A stretch of DNA of 64,000 bases from Polyangiaceae bacterium (GTDB lineage: Bacteria; Myxococcota_A; Polyangia; Polyangiales; Polyangiaceae), in the NCBI GenBank assembly GCA_041389725.1, contig JAWKRG010000016.1, forward strand, positions 86,615 through 150,614, read 5' to 3'. A program made the position numbers and the translations under genes. The stretch's first letter is position 1. The number at the start of each line of letters is the position of its first letter. The notes beneath the pieces are model-generated. The model was not told where the DNA came from. It saw only the letters and a program-made list of their open reading frames with translations, and ran no database searches. Positions 34,220 through 41,298 of the stretch are shown here, piece by piece.

Positions 34220-35128
34220 TCAGGGGCTCGCAGCCTTCTCCAGGGCCTTCACGATGGTTTCCATGTGCGCTTGATAGCTCTCCCCAGAGCGAAAGTGGGG
34301 AGCAGCCTCGATACGCAGCAGGGTGGTCCCGGTCTTCTCGGCGATCAGCTGGGTGACCTTTGCCGGATAGAAGGACTCTTGCAGCAGGACCTTCACCTTC
34401 TGCTTCTTTGCGACGTCCATGACGTGGGCGACGTGGCGTGGGTTGGGGGGAATACCGGGCTTCGGTTCGACGTGTTCCACGATGCTGAAGCCAAGCCAGT
34501 CCGCGAGATAAGGGAAGGACTTGTGGTATGCGATTGCCTTGCTGCCTTTCAGGCCCGCCAAGCGTTTCTCGGCGGCCTTGGTCCACTTGCCCAAGGCGCG
34601 AATCAAGCTCACGGCGTTTGCCTTGTAGTCAGCAGCGTGGTCCGGGTCCAAAGTGGCCAGACGCTCCGCGATCCCCTTGCTGACCCGCGCCGCCTGACGT
34701 GGGTCGAAGAGGTAGTGCGGATTGCCCGCGGGATGCACGTCGCCCTGAGAGCGGTCGACCTTGCCTGCGGGCCGGTCGCGCGTCTTGACGAACTGGGAGC
34801 AGTCCAAAAAGCCGCCGGCGCCGCGCTGGATCTTGCCGTTGCGAGATCCGGTCTGCAGGGTTGGCAGCCAGCCAACCTCCAGATCCAGACCCACTATCAA
34901 CAGCAGGTCGGCCTTGGCCAGCTCCAGGGCCAAATGGGGTCTTGCATCCACGAAGTGGGGATCCTGGCTGTGCAATGCGAGGGCGGTGACGTCCACGTGT
35001 TTGCCACCAATCTGCGCAACCAACGCCGCCAGGTCCGAGGTCGTCGCGACCACGTTGACCTTCGCAAAAAGAGCGGAGGTGGTGGACATGATGGCCAACA
35101 ACCAGAACAAGGAAATGAGCTTTTTCAT
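34220..35128 (-). CDS. Zinc/metal ABC transporter substrate-binding protein (ZnuA-like)
   Basis: A 302-aa periplasmic protein from ATG 35128 (MKKLISLFWLLAIMSTTSALFA signal). TGAGGA just upstream serves as ribosome binding site and overlaps the previous stop; a TTG at 35140 was judged less likely. Cluster A-I features: LHSQDPHFVDARP with the first histidine ligand, NPHYLFDP with the second, AIAYHKSFPYLADWLGF with the third, and an acidic residue in LLQESFYPAK. There is no long His-rich loop. It captures the metal and delivers it to the permease at 32412. Confidence 0.88.
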   Translation of the reverse strand: MKKLISLFWLLAIMSTTSALFAKVNVVATTSDLAALVAQIGGKHVDVTALALHSQDPHFVDARPHLALELAKADLLLIVGLDLEVGWLPTLQTGSRNGKIQRGAGGFLDCSQFVKTRDRPAGKVDRSQGDVHPAGNPHYLFDPRQAARVSKGIAERLATLDPDHAADYKANAVSLIRALGKWTKAAEKRLAGLKGSKAIAYHKSFPYLADWLGFSIVEHVEPKPGIPPNPRHVAHVMDVAKKQKVKVLLQESFYPAKVTQLIAEKTGTTLLRIEAAPHFRSGESYQAHMETIVKALEKAASP

Positions 35129-35136
35129 CACAGTCC

Positions 35137-36360
35137 TCAATAGGTATGGGCGCCATGGGCGCCGGCAACTAGCTCAGCTGTGAGCATCACGCTGTAGATG
35201 GGGTCGGGGCGAAACTGCGGGCGATCCCAGCCTCCCTGGAGGCGGAAGCGGGAGAACTCCGTTGGCAGGTGAGTGAGCGATGCCGTCACGCGGTGCCGTT
35301 CGTCGGTCCAGTCGGGATCTTGTGGATCGAGGACGGGACGTCCTTCCGTACTGAAGGGTGTAGACCCGTACTCGTAGCGGAGTGCGCTCTCCCAACGCTG
35401 TGCGAAGCGGAGCGCGAGCTGCGAGTACATGCTGACGTCGGTGATCACATCGCGCGGGACGGCGCGTTGGCGCACGAAGACCTCGGACTGCGCGCGCAGC
35501 TGGGTGGTCGCGCCTGGGCCCAGGGGTCTGTACTTCAGAAACAGGTCGCCGCCGTAGATCGCGCTCCTGCCTTCGGGACCATTGTCGTTCGGACCAAACG
35601 CACCCGAGAGGCCCCAGAGCAGCGCCCAGGCGTCGGACAGAGAGTGGAACTGCTTCACGGACGTGACGAACAGAAGGTCCTCCGGGCCCTCCACGCGGCG
35701 GGTCGCGTCACCCAGAAAGCTACGGTTCGACTCGGCGCCCGTTGCCGTGGTGGCGGAGGCCACCAACTCCACGTACCAGGGCAGGGGTAGCAGCAGTGAC
35801 AGCTCGGTGCCCAGCCCGCGACTCGCCTCGCCGCCGAACACCCGCCCCAAGGCGAAGGGCTGATCTGCGAAGTCCCAGCTGTGTGGGTGCGTGGCGTTCA
35901 TTCGACCGAAGCGCGTCAGGAACTTTCCGAATCGCACTTGCAGCCCCGCGGGCAAGTCCAAGGTCGTGCCGTAGGCTTCCTCCAACTCCACCTCTTCGGG
36001 CCCGAGCACGATGAAGGCGTCCAAGCGCAGGTAGGGGTCGACGGGCGCGCGCAGCGAAAGCTCGAGCTGCTGCAGGTTGAAGCCGTTCTCCGTAGGATCG
36101 TGAGCGCCGCTTTGAAGTGGGTCCTCATCCGAGAACCAGGCCGCCCCAACGTCGAGAACGACACCGATCTCCGGATTCATTGCGGAGGGTGTGGTCACCG
36201 CAGGCGCGGGCTCGCTTTCCTCGGAAGGATGCTGCGTGCTGCTCCCGCCTTCCTGCAGATCTTGCGCAAGATTTTCGAACACGTCCTCGGACTCTGCGGC
36301 CGCAGCGGAGAGCGGACTGAGCAGGAACGCGGGAAAAATGTATGGGATGAGACGGTACAT
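35137..36360 (-). CDS. Outer-membrane beta-barrel protein of the metal-uptake operon
   Basis: A 407-aa protein from ATG 36360. The signal peptide (MYRLIPYIFPAFLLSPLSAAAA) precedes a short acidic linker and alternating strands ending in aromatic residues, as in outer-membrane barrels: LQQLELSLRAPVDPYLRLDAF, LQVRFGKFLTRFGRMNATHPHSW, YVELVASATTATG. The C-terminal strand ends HGAHTY, with His residues rather than the common aromatic end. No TonB box or plug domain is evident. The gene is immediately upstream of the ZnuA-like gene, so it probably brings metal through the outer membrane; no transport motif proves this. Confidence 0.72.
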   Translation of the reverse strand: MYRLIPYIFPAFLLSPLSAAAAESEDVFENLAQDLQEGGSSTQHPSEESEPAPAVTTPSAMNPEIGVVLDVGAAWFSDEDPLQSGAHDPTENGFNLQQLELSLRAPVDPYLRLDAFIVLGPEEVELEEAYGTTLDLPAGLQVRFGKFLTRFGRMNATHPHSWDFADQPFALGRVFGGEASRGLGTELSLLLPLPWYVELVASATTATGAESNRSFLGDATRRVEGPEDLLFVTSVKQFHSLSDAWALLWGLSGAFGPNDNGPEGRSAIYGGDLFLKYRPLGPGATTQLRAQSEVFVRQRAVPRDVITDVSMYSQLALRFAQRWESALRYEYGSTPFSTEGRPVLDPQDPDWTDERHRVTASLTHLPTEFSRFRLQGGWDRPQFRPDPIYSVMLTAELVAGAHGAHTY

Positions 36361-36505
36361 CGAAGGGGCTGACTCGCGCGCGTTTGACGAAGTCCCTCGC
36401 CGCCGAGGCGCAAGTGAACTTCAGCCTACAGGCCAAGCAGGATCGAGACCGTTCAGCGCGTGAGGAGAGCCGACAGGGCGTCCTCAGCGAGTGCAGCGGT
36501 CTCGA

Positions 36506-36907
36506 TCAGGCGCTGGGCGGCGGCAGCTTGGGCGCAACGGCCAGCACGTCCAGGACTCGAGTTCCGTCGGCCTGGTCCAACTGAGCGGGAGGCTCGATGT
36601 CGATACGATGTGCCGAAGCGACGTAGACTCCGACGTCGACGACGAGTTCGTCGACGATCACCCAGCCGTCGCAGTGATCGTGATCCGCGAGCGGTGCGGG
36701 TCCACCTTCGTTCGCGCCGGGATCGACGGTTGCGGGCGTGGCGGGGCCGGCGGGGCGCTCTTCGTCGACGTGGTGCGTTCTGCCGTGCTCGACACAGACC
36801 ACGTGCTTGACCAGCACGAGGTGCCCGAGGGCGAACAGCTGACCCATACTCAACAGCAGCGCGACGCAGGCGACGAGCAAGCGTGCGGCGATGCTGTGGC
36901 GGGCCAT
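36506..36907 (-). CDS. Small His/Cys-rich secreted protein, likely metal-related
   Basis: A 133-aa protein from ATG 36907. One hydrophobic N-terminal segment (LLVACVALLLSMGQLFALGHLVLV) acts as signal or anchor. It is followed by a His/Cys-bearing stretch (VKHVVCVEHGRTHHVDEE) and, further on, LADHDHCDGW. These clusters could bind zinc. The rest is Pro/Ala-rich with no recognised domain; it is reminiscent of DUF2946-type proteins, but the match is not firm. It lies 145 bp upstream of the outer-membrane barrel gene on the same strand and may open the metal-uptake operon. Confidence 0.6.
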   Translation of the reverse strand: MARHSIAARLLVACVALLLSMGQLFALGHLVLVKHVVCVEHGRTHHVDEERPAGPATPATVDPGANEGGPAPLADHDHCDGWVIVDELVVDVGVYVASAHRIDIEPPAQLDQADGTRVLDVLAVAPKLPPPSA

Positions 36908-36995
36908 CTCGCTCGCAACGTGTCACGGACACGGAGGTCGCGCAACAGCCGGCGAGGGCCTGAAGACACCCGGTGTGGGCTGGGGACCACGCTTT

Positions 36996-37009
36996 CACTT
37001 CATGAAGTG
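36996..37009. promoter_or_regulatory. Candidate operator: perfect 14-bp palindrome
   Basis: CACTTCATGAAGTG is an exact inverted repeat in the 213-bp region between divergent genes, 89 bp upstream of the small His/Cys-rich gene and 112 bp upstream of the DUF2914 gene. It could be the site of a dimeric regulator such as a Zur/Fur-type protein, but it does not match a Zur consensus I know. Confidence 0.35.
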
Positions 37010-37121
37010 CCGTGATTCGTCGGAAAACTTGGCTGGCAGGCGCCTTGCTCCCTAGGGTCGACGTTCGGGGCCGCCGGTCGAGCCGGCCCGCCAGGCGCCG
37101 AACAGGAAGGACCCGATTTTC

Positions 37122-37769
37122 ATGACCATCGACCGAACCACCCGCGTGACCGCCGTGAGCGCCCTCGTGCTGGCCTCCTTCGCCCTGGGCGTCAGCCTGG
37201 TGAGCTTGGGCTGCGAGCGGCGAGCGGACGTGACCGCGGAGCCTCGCGGTGAGCAAGCGAGTTCGACGTCGACCGGGCAGCCCGGCGCGCGCCCGCCCGC
37301 GCCCGCACTCGATGACGATCCCGCACCCGCGACGGTTCCGACGGTGCAAAAGGTCGACCCCGCTTTGGCGGCCGTCCCGGTGGCAAGCACCGGCGGCGCT
37401 ACGACGACCCCGAACGCTTCCGCCGCAACTGCGAAGGCTGGTGTGGCGGTGAAGCGGCTGGTGGTGACGCACGCCATCGAGGGGCGAGAGCCCGCGAAGA
37501 CCGCGGAGTTCCGCGCGGGGCAGGGGCCGATCGTGGCCTTCATCGAAGCCCGCAACGGCCAGGACGAAAGTGCGCGGATCGTCGTCACCTTCGAGCACCA
37601 ATCCGGCAAGCGCGTCGGCTTCGTGAAGCTGGATATTCCCGAGCACCAGTCCCGCTGGCGCACCTGGGCTCGCAGCACGCACGTGACCCAGAGCGGGGAA
37701 TGGACGGCCGTGGTGCGAGACGTGGACGGCGTGGAACTGGCTCGCCAGAGTTTCGAAGTTCAAGGCTGA
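37122..37769 (+). CDS. DUF2914 domain protein
   Basis: A 215-aa protein. An N-terminal hydrophobic segment (VSALVLASFALGVSLVSLGCER) has a possible lipobox Cys at LGC. Residues 45-110 are a Pro/Ala/Thr-rich linker. The last ~100 residues match the DUF2914 pattern: IVAFIEARNGQDESARIVVTF, then SRWRTWARSTHVTQSGEWTA and VVRDVDGVELARQSFEV. The function of DUF2914 is unknown; it is usually extracytoplasmic. The gene is convergent with an orphan cytochrome oxidase subunit III. Confidence 0.75.
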   Translation: MTIDRTTRVTAVSALVLASFALGVSLVSLGCERRADVTAEPRGEQASSTSTGQPGARPPAPALDDDPAPATVPTVQKVDPALAAVPVASTGGATTTPNASAATAKAGVAVKRLVVTHAIEGREPAKTAEFRAGQGPIVAFIEARNGQDESARIVVTFEHQSGKRVGFVKLDIPEHQSRWRTWARSTHVTQSGEWTAVVRDVDGVELARQSFEVQG

Positions 37770-37774
37770 GGGCG

Positions 37775-38347
37775 TCAGAAGATCGCGTGCAGCGTCGCGA
37801 GCAACACGAGCCACACGCCTCCCAGGTAGTGCCAGTACTGCGTGATCAGCACGACCCCCTGACGACGGGAACTCGAGTACTCGCCGCCGGCGGCGCGGCG
37901 TAGCACCCAAGCGACGGCGAGCAGTCCACCCGCGACGTGAAGCGCGTGGAGGATGACGAGCAGTGCGAAACAGAACGTCGGCAGCGCGCGGTCTGCGGGG
38001 ATGGCTGCCTTCGAGACACTGGCGAGCGCAGCAGCCTGTGCCACTACGAAGATGGTGCCCAGCAAGAACACGAGGGTCAGCCCGCGCTGCACGGCGACGT
38101 GTCGGTTTCGGCGCAGTGCGCGCGCCGCCCACTCCATCGTCAGCGAGAGCAGGACGAGCAGCGCCGTCCCCGGCCACAGGCTGTTCAGGGGCAGGGGCGT
38201 CCAGCTAGGCGCCTTCGAGTAGGTCACCAACACCGCGACCAAGCTGGCGCCGAAGAGCATCGACAGCGACAGCAAGACCACCACCATCCCGATCTGGGAG
38301 GTGGAGGCGCGGAAGCTCGGTTCGCGCCCGGGCGCGAAGGGCACCAT
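37775..38347 (-). CDS. Cytochrome c oxidase subunit III-like protein (orphan)
   Basis: A 190-aa protein with five hydrophobic helices and the heme-copper oxidase subunit III pattern: IGMVVVLLSLSMLFGASLVAV, LWPGTALLVLLSLTMEWAARALR, LVILHALHVAGGL with the conserved histidines, and a last helix QYWHYLGGVWLVLLATLHAIF. Subunits I and II are not in the window. Family members are commonly ~190-260 residues, so the protein is not obviously truncated. Its stop lies 5 bp from the convergent DUF2914 stop. Confidence 0.82.
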   Translation of the reverse strand: MVPFAPGREPSFRASTSQIGMVVVLLSLSMLFGASLVAVLVTYSKAPSWTPLPLNSLWPGTALLVLLSLTMEWAARALRRNRHVAVQRGLTLVFLLGTIFVVAQAAALASVSKAAIPADRALPTFCFALLVILHALHVAGGLLAVAWVLRRAAGGEYSSSRRQGVVLITQYWHYLGGVWLVLLATLHAIF

Positions 38348-38383
38348 GCCCCATGATTGGTGCCGCTCCAGGCTTGACGCAAG

Positions 38384-39223
38384 TCATGTGCGCAGGAATC
38401 GGTCGAGCAGTTCCGCAAGAAGCTCGGGTCGATGGCGCTGCAGCATGTGCCCTGCGTTTGGCAAGGTGTGGCGCTCGACTCGGCCGAAGCATGCGAGGCG
38501 TCGGTCGATCTCGCTCCCCAACGCCCGATAGCTCGACTGCTCGCCTTCGACGTACATCACGGGACACTGCACCTGACGCCAGAACGCTTCCGCAACCTCC
38601 GCTCGAAACGGGTAAGGCCCACGCGTCAGGTGCAGGGGGTCGTGCTTGAAGCGACGCCTGCCATCCGGCAGCTCGTGGGTACCCAGTCGGGCCAGGCGTT
38701 GCGCCAGCTCGACGGACAGCAGTCCGTCCGCTGCCTGCAAACGTTTCGCGGCAGCGTCCAGGTTCGGGAGAGCACTGGGCTGCTGGCCGACCCGTCGTCT
38801 CCACGCTTCGACCCACCCACGCACGCGCGCGACTGGGTCCGCGTCGTCCTGCGGGGGACCGATCCCTTCGAGCAGCGCGAGTGCAGTGACTCGCTCGGGA
38901 AAGGCGCCAGCGAAATAGGATGCCACCGTGCCACCCATCGAGTGGCCCACGACCGCAACTCGATCCAGGGCGAGGGCGTCGACGAGACCCGCGACGTCCG
39001 GCAGGTAGTCGAAGAAGTGATAGTAGCCACCGCCACCCACTCGGTCGCTATCCCCGTGGCCACGTAGATCCGGGGCGATGACCCGGAAATCCTGGAGACC
39101 CGCATCCGTCAGGGGAGCCCAGGTCCAAGCGTTGTCCAGAAAGCCGTGCAGGCACAGCAGTGGCGGCGCTTGCTCGGGGCCCCACTCCAAGACGTGAAGG
39201 GTGAGGCCCGTCTCGAGGCGCAC
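38384..39223 (-). CDS. Alpha/beta hydrolase
   Basis: A 279-aa cytoplasmic protein from GTG 39223. Oxyanion-hole motif LHGFLDNAW, nucleophile elbow GHSMGGT, acid region VMYVEGEQSS and catalytic histidine in LPNAGHMLQRHRPE are all visible, so it should be active. A strand-order start (GLTLHVLEWGPEQAPPLLCL) is typical for the fold. It lies 32 bp downstream of the papain-like protease gene and could be co-transcribed. Substrate unknown. Confidence 0.88.
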   Translation of the reverse strand: MRLETGLTLHVLEWGPEQAPPLLCLHGFLDNAWTWAPLTDAGLQDFRVIAPDLRGHGDSDRVGGGGYYHFFDYLPDVAGLVDALALDRVAVVGHSMGGTVASYFAGAFPERVTALALLEGIGPPQDDADPVARVRGWVEAWRRRVGQQPSALPNLDAAAKRLQAADGLLSVELAQRLARLGTHELPDGRRRFKHDPLHLTRGPYPFRAEVAEAFWRQVQCPVMYVEGEQSSYRALGSEIDRRLACFGRVERHTLPNAGHMLQRHRPELLAELLDRFLRT

Positions 39224-39255
39224 GCGTGCGGAACGCGGCGCTGCGTCCGAAGGAC

Positions 39256-41124
39256 TCAGCGTTTGATCTCCATGCTCCAGCTTTGCAGCGTGCCCAGGTC
39301 ACCACCGGCGACATCGCTGACGATCAAGCGCCAGGTGCCAGAGGATTCCTCGCCCACGAAGGTGGGTACGCTGAAGGTGCGAGTACCGAAAGCGCCGCTG
39401 GATGCATCGGCCTCCACCAACTGCACCTCCGTGAGCCCGAGCTTCTGCAGCCGCACGTTCAGATCGCCCTTGGCAGGGTGATCGATGGCGACCGTGACGT
39501 TGAGGGACTTGATGGCGCCGGCGTCCGCGACGGAGATGTCACTGCTGATGCCGGTGTTGTCGTTGTCCGGGATACCCTGGCTGGTGGTGTTGTCGTAGGT
39601 CTGCGCAGCGCTACCGCAGCCCGCTCCGCTGCAGGTGGTGATGTCCAGGGACCAGCTGTTGAGCGTCCCCGTGTCCGTCTTGGCGCGATCGGCGACCACG
39701 AGCGTCCAGGTTCCCGCCGCGTCTTGGCCGTCGAAAGCAGTGACGCTGTAGGTCTTTTTCAGGTCGTTGGCGCTGCCGCCGTCGCGCTCATGGAGCACGA
39801 TCTCGCCGCCGCCTTGGCGCACCAGCTTGACGATGAGATCGCCAACGTAGCTGTGGCTGATGTCGACGCTGACCGAAAGCGCGGAGATGGCGCCGGTATC
39901 CGTGACGACGATGTCGCTGGACACGCCGGAGCTGCTGTTGTCGGGAATCGCGGCGCCCGGGCTGGCCGAGTAGGTCTTGCCGCTGCCGGTGCACGCGCTG
40001 TCGGTGCTGCAGTCCGAGTCCGCGCAGTCCGCGTCGCCGTCGTGGTCGTTGTCTTTGCCGTCGTTGCAGACCTCGACGGCGGGTTCGAGCTTCGGCAGGT
40101 CGCTGGCGTAGACCGTGCCCTCTTGCTCGACGTACTTGTAGCTGATGTAGCCGTAGCCCCGGCCGTGGGGGTTGTCCACGCCGAATCGGTCCGTGCCCCA
40201 GGAGTTCTTGAAGATGAAGAAGCCCTTCTCTTTGATGGGGTCGCCGTTGGCATCGACCGCGGGGTTGCCTTCGGCGTCGATGGGTTGAATTTCAGCGTCG
40301 TCATCCCAGCCCACCAACAAGATCGCGTGCCCGGCGCGCTTCTTCAGGCTCTCGGTCTTGTCCTTGTCGTTGGGGGCCGGGACCCAGCCTCCGCGCCACA
40401 GCTCGTTGCTGGTCCGAAGCGCGGACCCGCCGTGATTCCAGGCTTGGTAGTAGAAGGTCAGCCCCACGATCGCACCCTGACGCTTCGACGTCATGTGCGC
40501 CTTGATGCTCTTCTCTTTGGAGTTGATCCAGCGCCCGGTGGGGAGGAAGAACTGCTGCGCGCTCTTTGCCGAATCCGGCGGCTCGCCATTCGTGTAGCAC
40601 TTGACCGGCTGGCTGTCGCCGCCAGCGCAGTCCGGGTCGTTGGATGCGTTCCAGCGCGTGGTCTGGTAGGGCCAAGCGGCTTCAGCCGGGATGCCGTACT
40701 TGTTGATGGCCTCGAGGTTGCTGCGTGCGTTCGAGCCCTCGGTGTTGGTGAATGCCCCGTGCTGACTCTTCACCGACCATTGCAGGTACTGCTCCGAGAA
40801 GTCGGGGTTCGGGGTCGACCCTTCCTTGAGGTACAGGTGTTCCATCAGCGCGACGGTGGCGAAGATCGAGCACACCCCGCGGCTGGCCTGGCTGCGTACC
40901 GGAGATTGCTCCTGCACCAGATCGAAGAACTGTTTGGGGTAGACCGCATCGGCCTTGCCCAGTTCGTCCATCTTGCCGTTCGTGGGTGCGTCTTGAAATA
41001 GGGCGTCGACGTCGGACAACGGCGTGTTGTTGTCCACGATTGGCTTGGAGCCGCCGCCCCCGTCTTCACTGGAACAGCCGGCGAGAGAAAGCGACAAGAG
41101 CAGGAAAATCGAGTACTGGCGCAT
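39256..41124 (-). CDS. Papain-family (C1) cysteine protease lipoprotein with two P-domains
   Basis: A 622-aa protein. The signal MRQYSIFLLLSLSLAGCSS ends in a lipobox at C17. The C1 peptidase domain covers residues ~62-345, with oxyanion Q79, catalytic C85 in SRGVCSIFA, H266 in AGHAILLVGWDDD, and N307 in FKNSWG. A short acidic Cys-rich bridge (DGKDNDHDGDADCADSDC) of the EF-hand-like or thrombospondin-3 type follows. Two P/Homo B (proprotein convertase) domains follow at ~386-497 and ~510-622, each starting IPDN and ending in an LxSWSLDI or LQSWSMEI strand. It probably acts at the cell surface on proteins. Spacing suggests a shared operon with the alpha/beta hydrolase. Confidence 0.88.
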   Translation of the reverse strand: MRQYSIFLLLSLSLAGCSSEDGGGGSKPIVDNNTPLSDVDALFQDAPTNGKMDELGKADAVYPKQFFDLVQEQSPVRSQASRGVCSIFATVALMEHLYLKEGSTPNPDFSEQYLQWSVKSQHGAFTNTEGSNARSNLEAINKYGIPAEAAWPYQTTRWNASNDPDCAGGDSQPVKCYTNGEPPDSAKSAQQFFLPTGRWINSKEKSIKAHMTSKRQGAIVGLTFYYQAWNHGGSALRTSNELWRGGWVPAPNDKDKTESLKKRAGHAILLVGWDDDAEIQPIDAEGNPAVDANGDPIKEKGFFIFKNSWGTDRFGVDNPHGRGYGYISYKYVEQEGTVYASDLPKLEPAVEVCNDGKDNDHDGDADCADSDCSTDSACTGSGKTYSASPGAAIPDNSSSGVSSDIVVTDTGAISALSVSVDISHSYVGDLIVKLVRQGGGEIVLHERDGGSANDLKKTYSVTAFDGQDAAGTWTLVVADRAKTDTGTLNSWSLDITTCSGAGCGSAAQTYDNTTSQGIPDNDNTGISSDISVADAGAIKSLNVTVAIDHPAKGDLNVRLQKLGLTEVQLVEADASSGAFGTRTFSVPTFVGEESSGTWRLIVSDVAGGDLGTLQSWSMEIKR

Positions 41125-41298
41125 GGTTTGACCTTTGACTACAGTGTCCTACACCAACCTACCGGTAGCAACCCCGAAGCGTACGCCAAAAGGGGGTCGG
41201 TGGGCAGCTGGTGGTGTAAAATTCCGCTCCGTGTGCGCGCGAGCCCCGCGGCTGCGAGGCGGCTGGAAAGAACCTAGACTTGAAGGCGTAAGAGGACG

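Noticed and set aside
36453..38177. 574-codon minus-strand frame spanning several genes
   Set aside because: Arginine-rich with no domain; it overlaps the DUF2914 gene, the COX III gene and the small His/Cys protein, which all have clear features.
39226..41001. 591-codon plus-strand frame opposite the papain-like protease
   Set aside because: Valine/alanine-rich mirror of a protease with an intact catalytic triad; no start context or domain of its own.
41159..41168. CTACCGGTAG palindrome upstream of the papain-like protease
   Set aside because: A 10-bp dyad is expected often by chance in this composition and there is no second copy nearby.
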